From: Confluentibacter citreus
GTDB taxonomy: Bacteria; Bacteroidota; Bacteroidia; Flavobacteriales; Flavobacteriaceae
Reading direction: 5' to 3'
NCBI RefSeq assembly: GCF_002807055.1
Contig: NZ_NIXN01000009.1
Coordinates: forward strand, 157,547 to 221,546
Length of the DNA stretch: 64,000 bases
Shown here: in pieces, positions 36,363 through 46,773 of the stretch
How positions within the stretch are numbered: the stretch's first letter is position 1
How the letters are laid out: each line of letters opens with the position of its first letter
Translations under genes and position numbers: made by a program
Notes under the pieces: generated by a model
Told to the model about the DNA's origin: nothing
What the model saw: only the letters and a program-made list of their open reading frames with translations
Databases searched by the model: none

Positions 36363-36467
36363 GATAGAAATCAGATATATTAATATGTAAATCTAACAGA
36401 AAAACAACACTTATAATATAGTGGAGAATATTATTTTTAAAATCTATTGAAAATTAATCTTTTAACA

Positions 36468-36498
36468 TTTGAAAAATACATTTTTATTTCTACCTTTG
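36468..36498 (+). promoter_or_regulatory. Ribosomal operon promoter (TTTG-N19-TACCTTTG)
   Basis: TTTG at 36468-36471 and TACCTTTG at 36491-36498 are 19 bases apart, the full flavobacterial consensus, followed by the common CAGCC. Transcription should start near 36505. A small stem (CCTC 36503-36506, GAGG 36513-36516) lies at the start of the leader, 25 bases before rpsL. Confidence 0.85.
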
Positions 36499-36541
36499 CA
36501 GCCCTCTTAAATGAGGATTTTAAAATTTATATAGAATATAT

Positions 36542-36955
36542 ATGCCAACAATTTCACAATTAGTACGAATAGGAAGAGCCAAAATAACCAAGAAGAGTAA
36601 ATCGGCTGCTTTAGATTCGTGTCCACAAAGACGTGGGGTTTGTACGCGTGTTTACACTACAACACCTAAAAAACCTAACTCTGCAATGCGTAAAGTAGCA
36701 AGGGTAAGGTTAACAAATGGTAATGAAGTGAATGCATACATCCCAGGTGAAGGACACAATCTACAAGAGCACTCGATAGTATTGGTTAGAGGTGGAAGAG
36801 TAAAAGACTTACCAGGAGTTAGGTATCATATCGTTCGTGGCGCTTTAGACACAGCTGGTGTTGCAGGTAGAACACAACGTAGATCGAAGTATGGAGCAAA
36901 ACGTCCAAAACCAGGGCAAGTAGCTGCTGCTCCAGCAAAAGGTAAGAAAAAGTAA
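36542..36955 (+). CDS. rpsL: 30S ribosomal protein S12
   Basis: 137 residues, the decoding-site protein. '[20 protein letters not shown]' and '[20 protein letters not shown]' are diagnostic. Lys in 'TPKKPNSA' and 'LPGVRYH' are the usual streptomycin-resistance positions; both are wild type. An Ala/Pro/Lys tail ([10 protein letters not shown]) extends the C-terminus. First gene of the superoperon. Confidence 0.98.
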   Translation: MPTISQLVRIGRAKITKKSKSAALDSCPQRRGVCTRVYTTTPKKPNSAMRKVARVRLTNGNEVNAYIPGEGHNLQEHSIVLVRGGRVKDLPGVRYHIVRGALDTAGVAGRTQRRSKYGAKRPKPGQVAAAPAKGKKK

Positions 36956-36977
36956 TTAAAACTTTTAACAAGAAGAC

Positions 36978-37454
36978 ATGAGAAAAAGACAAGCGAAAAA
37001 AAGACCGCTTTTGCCAGATCCACGATTTAATGATCAGTTAGTGACACGTTTCGTTAACATGATGATGTGGGATGGTAAGAAATCTGTTGCCTTTAAAGTA
37101 TTTTATGATGCTATTGACATTGTAGAAGCTAAAAAAGGAGATGCAGAGAAAACAGCGTTAGACACTTGGAAAGATGCTCTATCAAACGTAATGCCTCACG
37201 TAGAAGTACGTAGTCGTCGTGTTGGTGGTGCTACATTTCAAATACCAATGCAAATTAGACCAGATCGTAAAGTTTCTACAGCTATGAAATGGCTTATCAG
37301 CTATTCACGTAAAAGAAACGAGAAATCCATGGCACAGCGCTTAGCTTCAGAAATTTTAGCTGCGGCTAAAGAAGAGGGTGCTGCTGTTAAGAAAAGAGTA
37401 GATACTCATAAAATGGCAGAAGCTAACAAAGCATTCTCTCACTTTAGATTTTAA
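36978..37454 (+). CDS. rpsG: 30S ribosomal protein S7
   Basis: 158 residues. It nucleates the 30S head. '[19 protein letters not shown]' and '[19 protein letters not shown]' are typical S7 segments. It follows rpsL by 22 bases and precedes fusA by 6, the standard str-operon order. Confidence 0.98.
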   Translation: MRKRQAKKRPLLPDPRFNDQLVTRFVNMMMWDGKKSVAFKVFYDAIDIVEAKKGDAEKTALDTWKDALSNVMPHVEVRSRRVGGATFQIPMQIRPDRKVSTAMKWLISYSRKRNEKSMAQRLASEILAAAKEEGAAVKKRVDTHKMAEANKAFSHFRF

Positions 37455-37460
37455 TAGGAC

Positions 37461-39587
37461 ATGGCAAGAGATTTAAAATATACAAGAAATATAGGTATTG
37501 CTGCGCACATTGATGCTGGTAAAACCACGACTACAGAGCGTATTCTTTATTACACAGGAGTTTCACACAAAATAGGTGAGGTACATGATGGTGCTGCAAC
37601 TATGGACTGGATGGAGCAAGAGCAAGAACGTGGTATTACCATCACATCTGCTGCTACAACTTGTGAGTGGGTTTTCCCAAGAGAAAATGGTGAGCCAACG
37701 GCTGATTCCATGTCTTATCATTTTAATATTATTGATACCCCTGGTCACGTTGATTTTACGGTTGAAGTAAATCGTTCTTTACGTGTACTTGATGGATTAG
37801 TTTTCTTATTTAGTGCAGTTGATGGTGTTGAGCCACAATCAGAAACTAACTGGAGATTAGCCGATAACTATAAAGTGCCACGTATTGGTTTCGTAAATAA
37901 AATGGACCGTCAAGGTGCTAATTTTATGGAAGTTTGTCAACAAGTAAAAGACATGTTGAAATCTAATGCAGTGCCAATCGTTTTGAACATTGGTGATGAA
38001 ATAGATTTTAAAGGTGTTGTAGACTTAGTTAAGAACAGAGCTATTGTTTGGCATGATGAAACTCAAGGGTCAACTTTTGATGTTATCGAAATTCCAGAAG
38101 ATCTTAAAGCTGAAGCAAAATTACTTCGTGGTAAACTTATTGAAGAAGTTGCTGCTTATGATGAAAATTTGCTTGAAAAATATATGGAGGATGAAGATTC
38201 TATTACAGAAGACGAAGTGCATGCTGCGCTTAGAGCTGCTGTGATGGATATGTCAATCATACCAATGATTTGTGGTTCTTCATTTAAAAATAAAGGAGTG
38301 CAGTTCTTGTTAGACGCTGTATGCCGTTACCTGCCTTCTCCAATGGATAAGGAAGGAATCATAGGAGTAAATCCTGATACTGATAAAGAAGAAATACGTA
38401 AGCCTAGCGTTAATGAGCCATTCGCGGCTTTAGCATTTAAAATTGCTACAGATCCTTACGTAGGTCGTTTAGCATTCTTCCGTGCCTATTCTGGTCGTTT
38501 AGATGCAGGTTCTTATGTATTGAATAACCGTTCAGGCAATAAAGAACGTATTTCTAGAATTTACCAAATGCATGCCAATAAACAAAATGCTATCGATTTT
38601 ATTGAAGCAGGTGATATTGGAGCGGCAGTTGGTTTTAAAGATATAAAAACAGGTGATACACTTTCTGCAGAAAAACATCCAATTGTTTTAGAAAGTATGA
38701 ATTTCCCTGATCCAGTAATTGGTATAGCCGTGGAGCCTAAAACAAAAGCTGACGTTGATAAATTAGGTATGTCTTTGGCTAAATTAGCAGAAGAAGATCC
38801 TACTTTTACTGTGCGTACAGATGAGGCTTCTGGACAAACTATTATTTCTGGGATGGGTGAGCTTCACTTAGATATTATCGTTGATCGTTTACGTCGCGAA
38901 TTTAAAGTGGAAGTAAATCAAGGAGCGCCACAAGTTGAATATAAAGAAGCTATTACTAAAGTTGCACAACACAGAGAAGTTTACAAAAAACAATCTGGTG
39001 GACGTGGTAAATTTGCTGATATTGTATTTACACTAGGACCTGCTGATGAAGGGAAAACTGGTTTAGAGTTTGTTTCTGAAATCAAAGGTGGTAACGTTCC
39101 TAAAGAATATGTGCCTTCCATTGAAAAAGGATTCAGATTGGCTATGGTAAATGGCCCATTAGCTGGATACGAAGTAGATGCTATGAAAGTAACGTTGCTT
39201 GATGGTTCTTACCATGATGTGGATTCGGATGCATTATCATTTGAATTGGCAGCTAAGTTAGGATTTAAAGCTGCTGCAAAAGCTGCAAAAGCCGTAATCA
39301 TGGAGCCAATCATGAAACTTGAGGTAATTACTCCAGAAGAAAATATGGGTGATATTGTTGGCGATTTGAATAGACGTCGCGGACAAGTTAATGATATGGG
39401 TGACAGAGCTGGAGCAAAAACAGTAAAAGCAACTGTGCCATTATCTGAAATGTTTGGTTATGTTACAACATTAAGAACATTATCATCTGGTCGTGCAACA
39501 TCAACTATGGAATTTTCACATTATGCTGAAACTCCTTCAAGTATATCTGAAGCAGTTATTAAAGCAGCTAAAGGCGTAGAAGCTTAA
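37461..39587 (+). CDS. fusA: Elongation factor G
   Basis: 708 residues. GTPase motifs: G1 '[13 protein letters not shown]', G2 'RGITITSAA', G3 'DTPGHVDF', G4 'NKMDRQGA'. Domain IV ('[20 protein letters not shown]') and domain V ('[13 protein letters not shown]') are complete. It catalyses ribosomal translocation. No tuf gene follows; rpsJ comes next after 11 bases. Confidence 0.98.
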   Translation: MARDLKYTRNIGIAAHIDAGKTTTTERILYYTGVSHKIGEVHDGAATMDWMEQEQERGITITSAATTCEWVFPRENGEPTADSMSYHFNIIDTPGHVDFTVEVNRSLRVLDGLVFLFSAVDGVEPQSETNWRLADNYKVPRIGFVNKMDRQGANFMEVCQQVKDMLKSNAVPIVLNIGDEIDFKGVVDLVKNRAIVWHDETQGSTFDVIEIPEDLKAEAKLLRGKLIEEVAAYDENLLEKYMEDEDSITEDEVHAALRAAVMDMSIIPMICGSSFKNKGVQFLLDAVCRYLPSPMDKEGIIGVNPDTDKEEIRKPSVNEPFAALAFKIATDPYVGRLAFFRAYSGRLDAGSYVLNNRSGNKERISRIYQMHANKQNAIDFIEAGDIGAAVGFKDIKTGDTLSAEKHPIVLESMNFPDPVIGIAVEPKTKADVDKLGMSLAKLAEEDPTFTVRTDEASGQTIISGMGELHLDIIVDRLRREFKVEVNQGAPQVEYKEAITKVAQHREVYKKQSGGRGKFADIVFTLGPADEGKTGLEFVSEIKGGNVPKEYVPSIEKGFRLAMVNGPLAGYEVDAMKVTLLDGSYHDVDSDALSFELAAKLGFKAAAKAAKAVIMEPIMKLEVITPEENMGDIVGDLNRRRGQVNDMGDRAGAKTVKATVPLSEMFGYVTTLRTLSSGRATSTMEFSHYAETPSSISEAVIKAAKGVEA

Positions 39588-39598
39588 AATTTAAGAAA

Positions 39599-39904
39599 AT
39601 GAGTCAAAAAATCAGAATAAAATTAAAGTCTTACGATCACAATTTAGTAGACAAGTCTGCTGACAAGATTGTAAAAACAGTAAAAAGTACAGGTGCTGTT
39701 GTAACCGGGCCAATTCCATTACCAACACACAAGAAAATTTTCACTGTATTACGTTCTCCGCACGTAAATAAAAAGGCAAGAGAGCAATTTCAATTAAGCT
39801 CATACAAGAGATTACTTGATATCTATTCTTCGTCTTCAAAAACAATTGACGCTTTGATGAAACTTGAATTGCCAAGTGGAGTTGAAGTAGAGATTAAAGT
39901 TTAG
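39599..39904 (+). CDS. rpsJ: 30S ribosomal protein S10
   Basis: 101 residues. '[20 protein letters not shown]' and '[20 protein letters not shown]' are the conserved S10 core and loop. S10 also serves NusB-dependent antitermination. Here it closes the str part of the operon and is separated from rplC by 125 bases that contain a strong terminator-like stem. Confidence 0.98.
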   Translation: MSQKIRIKLKSYDHNLVDKSADKIVKTVKSTGAVVTGPIPLPTHKKIFTVLRSPHVNKKAREQFQLSSYKRLLDIYSSSSKTIDALMKLELPSGVEVEIKV

Positions 39905-39956
39905 GTAACAATAACAACATGTCCTTAACGATGGTTAGGGAAAAACGGTAAAATAC

Positions 39957-39994
39957 AATTCAAGGTTGAAATGTATTTTCAACCTTGAATTTTT
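39957..39994 (+). terminator. Terminator-like hairpin between rpsJ and rplC
   Basis: A perfect 15-bp stem (39957-39971 with 39977-39991) with loop TGTAT is followed by a run of T. It looks like a full rho-independent terminator within a ribosomal superoperon. No good promoter box was found between it and rplC, so it may work as an attenuator or be read through. Confidence 0.75.
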
Positions 39995-40029
39995 AATAAC
40001 AAATAGTAATAACAAATAAATAATAAATT

Positions 40030-40647
40030 ATGTCTGGGTTAATTGGAAAAAAAATCGGTATGACCAGCATCTTCGATGAAAATGGAAAAAACATTCCATG
40101 TACAGTAATCGAAGCTGGACCATGTATCGTTACCCAAGTCAGAACCGAAGAAGTGGATGGCTACAAAGCTGTTCAACTTGGTTTCGATGACGCGACAGAA
40201 AAAAGCGCTACTAAAGCTGACTTAGGTCATGCTAAAAAAGCAGGGACTTCTGTAAAACGCAAGATCGTTGAATTCAAAGGTTTTGATAAGGAGTACAAAT
40301 TAGGTGATGCTATCACAGTTGAACATTTTGCTGAAGGTGAATTTGTTGACATCTCTGGTATATCAAAAGGAAAAGGATTTCAAGGCGTTGTTAAACGTCA
40401 TGGCTTTGCGGGTGTAGGTCAAGCTACTCACGGTCAGCATAATCGTTTAAGAGCCCCTGGTTCTGTTGGAGCTGCTTCATATCCTGCTAGAGTTTTTAAA
40501 GGAATTCGTATGGCAGGTAGAATGGGTGGAGATTCTGTAAAAGTTGAAAATTTAAGAGTTTTAAAGGTAGTTGCTGATAAGAACCTATTGGTTGTTAAAG
40601 GTTGTGTGCCAGGACATAAAAATTCTTATGTAATTATTAGAAAATAA
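40030..40647 (+). CDS. rplC: 50S ribosomal protein L3
   Basis: 205 residues. '[20 protein letters not shown]' opens it and '[20 protein letters not shown]' is the conserved loop near the peptidyl transferase centre, with the Gln that PrmB methylates. The stop overlaps the rplD start by one base (TAATG), so translation is coupled. Confidence 0.98.
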   Translation: MSGLIGKKIGMTSIFDENGKNIPCTVIEAGPCIVTQVRTEEVDGYKAVQLGFDDATEKSATKADLGHAKKAGTSVKRKIVEFKGFDKEYKLGDAITVEHFAEGEFVDISGISKGKGFQGVVKRHGFAGVGQATHGQHNRLRAPGSVGAASYPARVFKGIRMAGRMGGDSVKVENLRVLKVVADKNLLVVKGCVPGHKNSYVIIRK

Positions 40648-41276
40648 TGAAAGTAGCAGTTTTAGATATAAACGGAAAAGATACAGGTAGAAAGGCAGAC
40701 CTTTCTAAAGATGTATTTGCTATAGAGCCTAATAATCATGCAGTTTATTTGGATGTTAAACAATATTTAGCAAACCAAAGACAAGGAACTCACAAATCGA
40801 AAGAAAGAGCTGAGATTTCTGGAAGTACTCGCAAGATTAAAAAACAAAAAGGAACAGGTACTGCCAGAGCAGGTAGTATTAAGTCTGGAGTTTTTAAAGG
40901 TGGTGGTCGTATGTTTGGTCCTAGACCAAGAAATTATAGCTTCAAACTTAATAAGAATGTAAAGCGTTTAGCGCGTAAATCTGCATTAAGTATAAAAGCT
41001 GGTGAGCAGTCTATTTTTGTGATGGAGGACTTTGAATTTGATACTGTAAAAACTAAGAATTTCACAGCTATTTTAAAGGCTCTAAACATAGAAAACAAAA
41101 AATCTCTCTTTGTGTTGGGTGGGTCAAATAATAATGTATATTTGTCATCGCGCAATTTAAAAAGCTCAGAGGTTATAACTAACTCAGAATTAAACACTTA
41201 TAAAATTTTGAATGCAAATCAAATAGTGTTTTTAGAAGGAGCTTTAGAAGGAATTGAATCAAATTTAAGTAAATAG
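40647..41276 (+). CDS. rplD: 50S ribosomal protein L4
   Basis: 209 residues. The extended loop 'KKQKGTGTARAGSIKSGVFK' lines the exit tunnel, and 'GGGRMFGPRPRNYSFKLNKN' follows. In other bacteria L4 represses its own operon by binding the S10 leader; the hairpin before rplC is a candidate site here, by inference only. Confidence 0.98.
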   Translation: MKVAVLDINGKDTGRKADLSKDVFAIEPNNHAVYLDVKQYLANQRQGTHKSKERAEISGSTRKIKKQKGTGTARAGSIKSGVFKGGGRMFGPRPRNYSFKLNKNVKRLARKSALSIKAGEQSIFVMEDFEFDTVKTKNFTAILKALNIENKKSLFVLGGSNNNVYLSSRNLKSSEVITNSELNTYKILNANQIVFLEGALEGIESNLSK

Positions 41277-41281
41277 AAACC

Positions 41282-41572
41282 ATGAATATCTTAATTAAAC
41301 CTATAATCACAGAAAAAGCGACAGCTAATAGCGAGTTAAGAAACTGCTATACTTTCGAAGTGAATACTAAGGCGAACAAGATAGAAATAAAAAAAGCGGT
41401 TGAGGCTGCTTATGGTGTTTCTGTTGAAAAAGTTCGTACAATGAATGTCCGTCCAGATAGAAGAACCCGTTTTACAAAAACAGGTATTCAACATGGTAAA
41501 ACAAATGCTGTTAAAAAAGCACTTGTACAACTGGCGGAAGGTGAAGTGATTGATTTATACAGTAACATGTAA
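41282..41572 (+). CDS. rplW: 50S ribosomal protein L23
   Basis: 96 residues. 'LIKPIITEKATANSE' and 'YTFEVNTKANKIEIKKAVE' are typical. L23 forms the docking site for trigger factor and SRP at the tunnel exit. Spacing is 5 bases from rplD and 10 to rplB. Confidence 0.98.
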   Translation: MNILIKPIITEKATANSELRNCYTFEVNTKANKIEIKKAVEAAYGVSVEKVRTMNVRPDRRTRFTKTGIQHGKTNAVKKALVQLAEGEVIDLYSNM

Positions 41573-41582
41573 TTAGACAAAA

Positions 41583-42410
41583 ATGTCAGTAAGAAAATTA
41601 AAACCAATCACACCAGGACAGCGATTTAGAGTAGTAAATGGATTTGACGCCATAACTACTGATAAGCCGGAGAAAAGTTTAATTGCTCCGCATAAAAAGT
41701 CTGGTGGTAGAAACAGTCAAGGAAAAATGACCATGCGTTATGTAGGTGGTGGTCATAAAAGAAAGTATCGTATTATTGATTTTAAAAGAAACAAAACTGG
41801 AATTCCAGCGGAAGTTAAATCAATAGAATACGATCCAAACAGAACAGCTTTCATCGCATTATTGAATTATCAAGATGGCGAGAAAAGATATATTGTTGCT
41901 CAAAATGGGTTACAAGTTGGTCAAACTGTAGTGTCAGGACAAGAAGGAATCGCTCCAGAAATCGGAAATGCAATGCCTTTAAGTCAAATTCCATTAGGAA
42001 CTATTATTTCTTGTGTTGAACTTAGACCGGGACAAGGAGCTATTATGGCTCGTAGTGCTGGAGCCTTTGCTCAACTAATGGCAAGAGATGGTAAATTTGC
42101 TACTATTAAATTACCTTCTGGTGAAACAAGATTAGTGCTTGTAAATTGTTTAGCAACTGTAGGCGTTGTATCTAATTCAGATCATCAATTGTTAGTGTCT
42201 GGTAAAGCAGGTAGAACAAGATGGTTAGGAAGAAGACCACGTACTAGAGCCGTAGTAATGAATCCTGTAGATCACCCAATGGGAGGTGGTGAAGGAAAAT
42301 CATCAGGAGGACATCCACGTTCTAGAAAAGGTATTCCAGCTAAAGGATATAGAACTCGTTCTAAGAAGAATGCAAGTAATAAATATATTGTAGAACGTAG
42401 AAAGAAATAA
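41583..42410 (+). CDS. rplB: 50S ribosomal protein L2
   Basis: 275 residues, full length. '[20 protein letters not shown]' and '[20 protein letters not shown]' are diagnostic. The first His of the DHPxGGGEG loop is kept, while the second, His in E. coli, is Met here; I believe this is usual in Bacteroidota. rpsS begins 3 bases after the stop. Confidence 0.98.
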   Translation: MSVRKLKPITPGQRFRVVNGFDAITTDKPEKSLIAPHKKSGGRNSQGKMTMRYVGGGHKRKYRIIDFKRNKTGIPAEVKSIEYDPNRTAFIALLNYQDGEKRYIVAQNGLQVGQTVVSGQEGIAPEIGNAMPLSQIPLGTIISCVELRPGQGAIMARSAGAFAQLMARDGKFATIKLPSGETRLVLVNCLATVGVVSNSDHQLLVSGKAGRTRWLGRRPRTRAVVMNPVDHPMGGGEGKSSGGHPRSRKGIPAKGYRTRSKKNASNKYIVERRKK

Positions 42411-42413
42411 GAC

Positions 42414-42692
42414 ATGGCAAGATCACTAAAAAAAGGACCTTACGTTCATTATAAACTAGAGAAAAAAGTAGCTGTAAATGTTGAAACTAGCAAAAAAACG
42501 GTTATTAAAACTTGGTCAAGAGCCAGTATGATAACTCCAGATTTTGTTGGACAAACAATCGCAGTACACAATGGCCGTCAATTTGTACCAGTATATGTTA
42601 CTGAAAATATGGTAGGTCATAAATTAGGAGAATTTTCACCAACAAGATCATTTAGAGGTCATGCAGGTGCTAAAAATAAAGGTAAAAAATAG
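42414..42692 (+). CDS. rpsS: 30S ribosomal protein S19
   Basis: 92 residues. '[18 protein letters not shown]' and '[20 protein letters not shown]' are the standard ends of S19, a head protein that contacts S13 and the A-site finger. Confidence 0.98.
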   Translation: MARSLKKGPYVHYKLEKKVAVNVETSKKTVIKTWSRASMITPDFVGQTIAVHNGRQFVPVYVTENMVGHKLGEFSPTRSFRGHAGAKNKGKK

Positions 42693-42698
42693 TAAGCA

Positions 42699-43106
42699 AT
42701 GGGAAGTCGTAAAAAACAAATGGCAGACGCTATTAAGGAAGATAAAAAGCAAGTTGCTTTTGCTAAACTTAATAACTGTCCTACATCACCAAGAAAAATG
42801 CGTTTAGTAGCCGATTTAGTAAGAGGTGAACGCGTAGAAAAAGCGCTTAGTATTTTGAAATTCAATCAAAAAGAAGCTTCAGGTAAGTTAGAGAAATTGT
42901 TATTGTCTGCAATTGCAAACTGGCAATCTAAAAACGAAGCTGCAAGCATTGAAGATGCAGAATTAATTGTAAAAGAGATTAGAGTTGATGGTGGAGCCAT
43001 GTTAAAAAGGTTACGTCCAGCACCTCAAGGTCGCGCACACAGAATTAGAAAACGTTCTAACCACGTTACATTAGTAGTTGGAGCTAACAATAACACACAA
43101 AGCTAA
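42699..43106 (+). CDS. rplV: 50S ribosomal protein L22
   Basis: 135 residues, slightly longer than the enterobacterial form because of an N-terminal basic extension before '[20 protein letters not shown]'. The tunnel-lining hairpin is '[20 protein letters not shown]', with no change typical of macrolide resistance that I can see. Confidence 0.97.
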   Translation: MGSRKKQMADAIKEDKKQVAFAKLNNCPTSPRKMRLVADLVRGERVEKALSILKFNQKEASGKLEKLLLSAIANWQSKNEAASIEDAELIVKEIRVDGGAMLKRLRPAPQGRAHRIRKRSNHVTLVVGANNNTQS

Positions 43107-43115
43107 GATAGAAGT

Positions 43116-43856
43116 ATGGGACAAAAAACAAATCCAATCGGAAATCGCTTAGGAATTATCAGAGGATGGGAGTCTAACTGGTACGGAGGTAATGATTATG
43201 GAGATAAGCTTGCCGAAGACGATAAAATTAGAAAATACGTACATGTACGTTTATCTAAAGCTAGTGTTTCCAGAGTAATTATTGAAAGAACTCTAAAACT
43301 TGTAACCGTTACTATCACAACAGCTCGTCCAGGTATCATTATCGGGAAAGCGGGCCAAGAGGTAGACAAGTTAAAAGAAGAGCTTAAAAAAATTACAGGA
43401 AAAGAAGTTCAGATTAACATCTTTGAAATTAAGAGACCTGAACTAGATGCATTTTTAGTAGGATCAAGCATCGCTCGTCAAATTGAAAATAGAATTTCAT
43501 ACAGACGTGCTATAAAAATGGCTATTGCTGCTACAATGCGAATGAATGCTGAAGGGATTAAAGTTCAAATTAGTGGACGTTTAAATGGTGCTGAAATGGC
43601 ACGATCTGAGCACTACAAAGAAGGACGTATTCCTTTATCAACCTTTAGAGCCGATATTGACTATGCTTTAGTTGAAGCACATACTACTTATGGTAGATTA
43701 GGTGTTAAAGTATGGATCATGAAAGGTGAAGTATACGGTAAAAGAGAACTTTCTCCACTTGTTGGAATGTCCAAAAAGCAAGGAAAAAGTGGAGGCTCAA
43801 ATAGTGGTTCAGAACGTCCTGAAAAAGGAGCTGCTAAACCTCGTCGTAGAAAGTAA
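43116..43856 (+). CDS. rpsC: 30S ribosomal protein S3
   Basis: 246 residues. It carries a KH domain with '[20 protein letters not shown]' (GxxG loop) and the C-terminal '[20 protein letters not shown]'. S3 forms part of the mRNA entry channel and helicase. The C-terminal basic tail (KPRRRK) is typical. Confidence 0.98.
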   Translation: MGQKTNPIGNRLGIIRGWESNWYGGNDYGDKLAEDDKIRKYVHVRLSKASVSRVIIERTLKLVTVTITTARPGIIIGKAGQEVDKLKEELKKITGKEVQINIFEIKRPELDAFLVGSSIARQIENRISYRRAIKMAIAATMRMNAEGIKVQISGRLNGAEMARSEHYKEGRIPLSTFRADIDYALVEAHTTYGRLGVKVWIMKGEVYGKRELSPLVGMSKKQGKSGGSNSGSERPEKGAAKPRRRK

Positions 43857-43877
43857 TTTTTTATAAAGAAAAGAAAA

Positions 43878-44297
43878 ATGTTACAGCCTAAAAGAACAAA
43901 ATTTCGTAAAATGCAAACAGGACGTATGAAGGGGATCTCTCAAAGAGGGCATCAACTTTCAAACGGTACTTTTGGTATAAAATCGATCGATTCAAGTTTT
44001 TTAACATCACGTCAAATAGAAGCTGCACGTATTGCCGCTACACGTTACATGAAAAGAGAAGGGCAACTTTGGATTAAAATATTTCCAGACAAGCCAATTA
44101 CAAAGAAACCTCTTGAAGTACGTATGGGTAAAGGTAAAGGTGCCGTTGAATATTGGGTAGCTGTTGTAAAACCAGGTAGAATACTATTTGAAGTGGGAGG
44201 TGTGCCACTAGATATCGCTAAAGAAGCGTTACGTTTAGCAGCACAAAAACTACCAGTTAAAACTAAGTTTTTAATCGCTAGAGATTACGAAGCATAA
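43878..44297 (+). CDS. rplP: 50S ribosomal protein L16
   Basis: 139 residues. '[20 protein letters not shown]' and '[20 protein letters not shown]' are diagnostic. The Arg in the GKGKG loop, hydroxylated in some bacteria, cannot be assigned a state. L16 helps position A-site tRNA. Confidence 0.98.
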   Translation: MLQPKRTKFRKMQTGRMKGISQRGHQLSNGTFGIKSIDSSFLTSRQIEAARIAATRYMKREGQLWIKIFPDKPITKKPLEVRMGKGKGAVEYWVAVVKPGRILFEVGGVPLDIAKEALRLAAQKLPVKTKFLIARDYEA

Positions 44298-44310
44298 TTT
44301 ATTTGATATT

Positions 44311-44502
44311 ATGAAACAATCAGAGATTAAAGAATTATCCGTAGCTGAGTTACAAGAGAAACTTAGTGAAACAAAAAAGAGTTATTCAGACCTAAAATTG
44401 GCTCATGCAATATCTCCTTTAGAAAATCCAATCCAGTTACGTGGTATCAGACGTACCGTGGCTAGAATTGCGACAGAATTAACTAAAAGAGAATTACAAT
44501 AA
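44311..44502 (+). CDS. rpmC: 50S ribosomal protein L29
   Basis: 63 residues, two long helices. 'IKELSVAELQEKLSETKKSY' and 'NPIQLRGIRRTVARIATEL' are typical. It lies next to L23 at the tunnel exit. Spaced 13 bases from rplP and 12 from rpsQ. Confidence 0.97.
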   Translation: MKQSEIKELSVAELQEKLSETKKSYSDLKLAHAISPLENPIQLRGIRRTVARIATELTKRELQ

Positions 44503-44514
44503 TTCTGCTGAAAG

Positions 44515-44772
44515 ATGGAAACAAGAAACTTAAGAAAAGAACGTATAGGAGTAGTTACTAGCAACAAAATGCAAAAATCAATTGTAGTTGCTGAAGTAAA
44601 AAAAGTAAAACACCCTATGTATGGTAAGTTCGTGTTAAAAACAAAAAAATATGTTGCACACGACGAAACAAACGATTGTAATATTGGAGATACAGTAAAG
44701 ATCATGGAAACAAGACCTTTAAGTAAATCTAAATGTTGGAGATTAGTTGAAATAATTGAAAGAGCTAAGTAA
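44515..44772 (+). CDS. rpsQ: 30S ribosomal protein S17
   Basis: 85 residues with an OB fold. '[20 protein letters not shown]' and '[20 protein letters not shown]' are diagnostic. It stabilises the 5' domain of 16S rRNA. Two bases separate it from rplN. Confidence 0.98.
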   Translation: METRNLRKERIGVVTSNKMQKSIVVAEVKKVKHPMYGKFVLKTKKYVAHDETNDCNIGDTVKIMETRPLSKSKCWRLVEIIERAK

Positions 44773-44774
44773 TT

Positions 44775-45143
44775 ATGGTACAACAAGAATCAAGACTTAA
44801 AGTCGCAGATAACACTGGAGCAAAAGAAGTATTAACAATACGTGTTCTAGGTGGTACTAAAAGAAGATACGCTTCTGTTGGAGACAAAATAGTGGTTTCC
44901 ATAAAAGATGCAACACCTAATGGTAACATTAAAAAAGGTGCTGTTTCTACAGCAGTAGTAGTTCGTACTGTAAAAGAAGTAAGAAGACCAGACGGATCTT
45001 ATATTAGATTCGACGACAACGCATGTGTGCTTTTAAACGCTCAAGGAGAGATGAGAGGTACTCGTGTATTTGGTCCTGTTGCTAGAGAACTTCGTGATAA
45101 ACAATTCATGAAAATTGTATCATTGGCACCTGAAGTGCTTTAA
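44775..45143 (+). CDS. rplN: 50S ribosomal protein L14
   Basis: 122 residues, the invariant L14 length. '[20 protein letters not shown]' and '[20 protein letters not shown]' are diagnostic. It forms an intersubunit bridge and the RsfS binding face. First gene of the spc part. Confidence 0.98.
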   Translation: MVQQESRLKVADNTGAKEVLTIRVLGGTKRRYASVGDKIVVSIKDATPNGNIKKGAVSTAVVVRTVKEVRRPDGSYIRFDDNACVLLNAQGEMRGTRVFGPVARELRDKQFMKIVSLAPEVL

Positions 45144-45155
45144 TGAATTTATAAG

Positions 45156-45467
45156 ATGACAAAGCTTAAAATAAAATCGGGAGATACTGTAAAAGTCATT
45201 GCTGGAGATCACAAAGGATCTGAAGGTAAAGTACAAAAAGTATTAATAGATAAGAACAAAGCCATCGTTGAAGGTGTTAACTTGGTTAAGAAACATACGA
45301 AACCAAGTGCTAAAAACCCTCAAGGTGGAATCGTAGAGAAAGAAGCTGCTATTCATATATCAAACTTATCATTGTTGACTTCAAAAGGAGAAACAACTAG
45401 AGTTGGATATAGAGTAGAAGGCGATAAGAAAGTAAGATTTTCAAAAAAATCTAATGAAGTAATATAG
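45156..45467 (+). CDS. rplX: 50S ribosomal protein L24
   Basis: 103 residues with a KOW motif ('[20 protein letters not shown]'). It is an assembly initiator of the 50S subunit. Two bases separate it from rplE. Confidence 0.97.
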   Translation: MTKLKIKSGDTVKVIAGDHKGSEGKVQKVLIDKNKAIVEGVNLVKKHTKPSAKNPQGGIVEKEAAIHISNLSLLTSKGETTRVGYRVEGDKKVRFSKKSNEVI

Positions 45468-45469
45468 TT

Positions 45470-46021
45470 ATGGCATATTCACCTAGACTTAAAGAAGAGT
45501 ATAAAAGCAAAGTAATTGCTGCTCTTACAACCGAATTTGGTTATAAAAATGTGATGCAAGTACCTAAACTTGAAAAGATAGTAATATCTAAAGGTGTTGG
45601 TGCTGCGGTAGCAGATAAAAAACTAATTGACTACGCACTAGAGGAGTTGGCAAGCATCACTGGACAAAAACCAGTGGCAACTATATCTAAGAAAGACGTT
45701 GCATCTTTTAAATTACGTAAAGGTATGCCAATTGGGGCAAAAGTAACTTTACGTGGAGAAAGAATGTATGAGTTTTTAGACCGTTTAGTAACATCTGCTT
45801 TACCACGTGTAAGGGATTTTAACGGTATAAAAGCAACAGGATTTGATGGAAGAGGTAATTACAATTTAGGAATTACCGAACAAATTATATTCCCAGAGAT
45901 AAACATTGATAAAGTGAACAAAATCTCAGGTATGGATATTACATTTGTAACTTCTGCAGAGACTGATAAAGAAGCAAAATCATTATTAACCGAATTAGGA
46001 TTACCTTTTCAAAAGAACTAA
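45470..46021 (+). CDS. rplE: 50S ribosomal protein L5
   Basis: 183 residues. '[20 protein letters not shown]' and '[20 protein letters not shown]' are diagnostic. It binds 5S rRNA in the central protuberance. The next gene starts 3 bases after its stop. Confidence 0.98.
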   Translation: MAYSPRLKEEYKSKVIAALTTEFGYKNVMQVPKLEKIVISKGVGAAVADKKLIDYALEELASITGQKPVATISKKDVASFKLRKGMPIGAKVTLRGERMYEFLDRLVTSALPRVRDFNGIKATGFDGRGNYNLGITEQIIFPEINIDKVNKISGMDITFVTSAETDKEAKSLLTELGLPFQKN

Positions 46022-46024
46022 GTT

Positions 46025-46294
46025 ATGGCTAAAGAATCAATGAAAGCCCGTGAGGTAAAGAGATCTAAAACAGTAGCTAAATATGCAGCTAAACGTAAAG
46101 CTTTAAAAGAAGCTGGAGATTATGAAGCATTACAAAAGTTACCAAAAAATGCATCTCCTATCCGTCAACATAACCGTTGTAAATTAACAGGTAGACCTAG
46201 AGGATACATGAGGACATTTGGTCTTTCTCGTGTAACATTTAGAGAAATGGCTAACCAAGGTTTAATACCTGGTGTAACTAAAGCCAGCTGGTAA
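46025..46294 (+). CDS. rpsN: 30S ribosomal protein S14, zinc-free type
   Basis: 89 residues. '[20 protein letters not shown]' and '[20 protein letters not shown]' identify S14. It is the longer form without the paired CxxC zinc motifs, only one Cys being present. A structured 69-base gap follows, the only break within the spc part. Confidence 0.97.
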   Translation: MAKESMKAREVKRSKTVAKYAAKRKALKEAGDYEALQKLPKNASPIRQHNRCKLTGRPRGYMRTFGLSRVTFREMANQGLIPGVTKASW

Positions 46295-46308
46295 AAAGAG
46301 TTTTAACT

Positions 46309-46349
46309 GGTGTAAGGTTCAAAAAAATGTTTTTTTGAAAACCAATACC
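46309..46349 (+). promoter_or_regulatory. Structured leader between rpsN and rpsH
   Basis: A long hairpin is possible: GGTGT (46309-46313) with ATACC (46345-46349), an internal loop, GGTT (46316-46319) with AACC (46340-46343), a two-A bulge, then C plus seven A with seven T plus G around a TG tip. The bulged, layered form resembles an RNA-protein binding site more than a terminator. Possible site for S8 or S14 feedback, by inference. Confidence 0.45.
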
Positions 46350-46363
46350 GCAAATTAATAAAT

Positions 46364-46762
46364 ATGTATACAGATCCAATAGCGGATTATCTTACAAGAG
46401 TTAGAAATGCGATCCGTGCCAACCACAGAGTGGTTGAGATACCTGCATCTAACTTGAAAAAAGACATCACAAAAATATTATTCGAACAAGGATATATTTT
46501 AAGTTACAAGTTTGATGACTCAACTGTACAAGGCACTATCAAAATTGCACTTAAGTACAATAAAGAAACCAAAGAGCCTGTAATTAAAAAGATTGAAAGA
46601 ATAAGTAAACCAGGTTTACGTAAATATGCTAGTTCAAAAGAACTACCTAGAATTCTTAATGGTCTTGGTATTGCCATTGTTTCTACTTCTCATGGAGTAA
46701 TGACAGGTAAGCAAGCAAAACAAGAAAACGTAGGTGGTGAAGTAATATGTTACGTTTACTAA
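46364..46762 (+). CDS. rpsH: 30S ribosomal protein S8
   Basis: 132 residues. 'DPIADYLTRVRNAIRANHRV' and 'ISTSHGVMTGKQAKQENVGG' (STSxGxMT) are diagnostic. In E. coli S8 represses the spc operon by binding its mRNA; the structured gap directly upstream may serve a similar purpose here. Confidence 0.98.
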   Translation: MYTDPIADYLTRVRNAIRANHRVVEIPASNLKKDITKILFEQGYILSYKFDDSTVQGTIKIALKYNKETKEPVIKKIERISKPGLRKYASSKELPRILNGLGIAIVSTSHGVMTGKQAKQENVGGEVICYVY

Positions 46763-46773
46763 AAAGATAAGAC

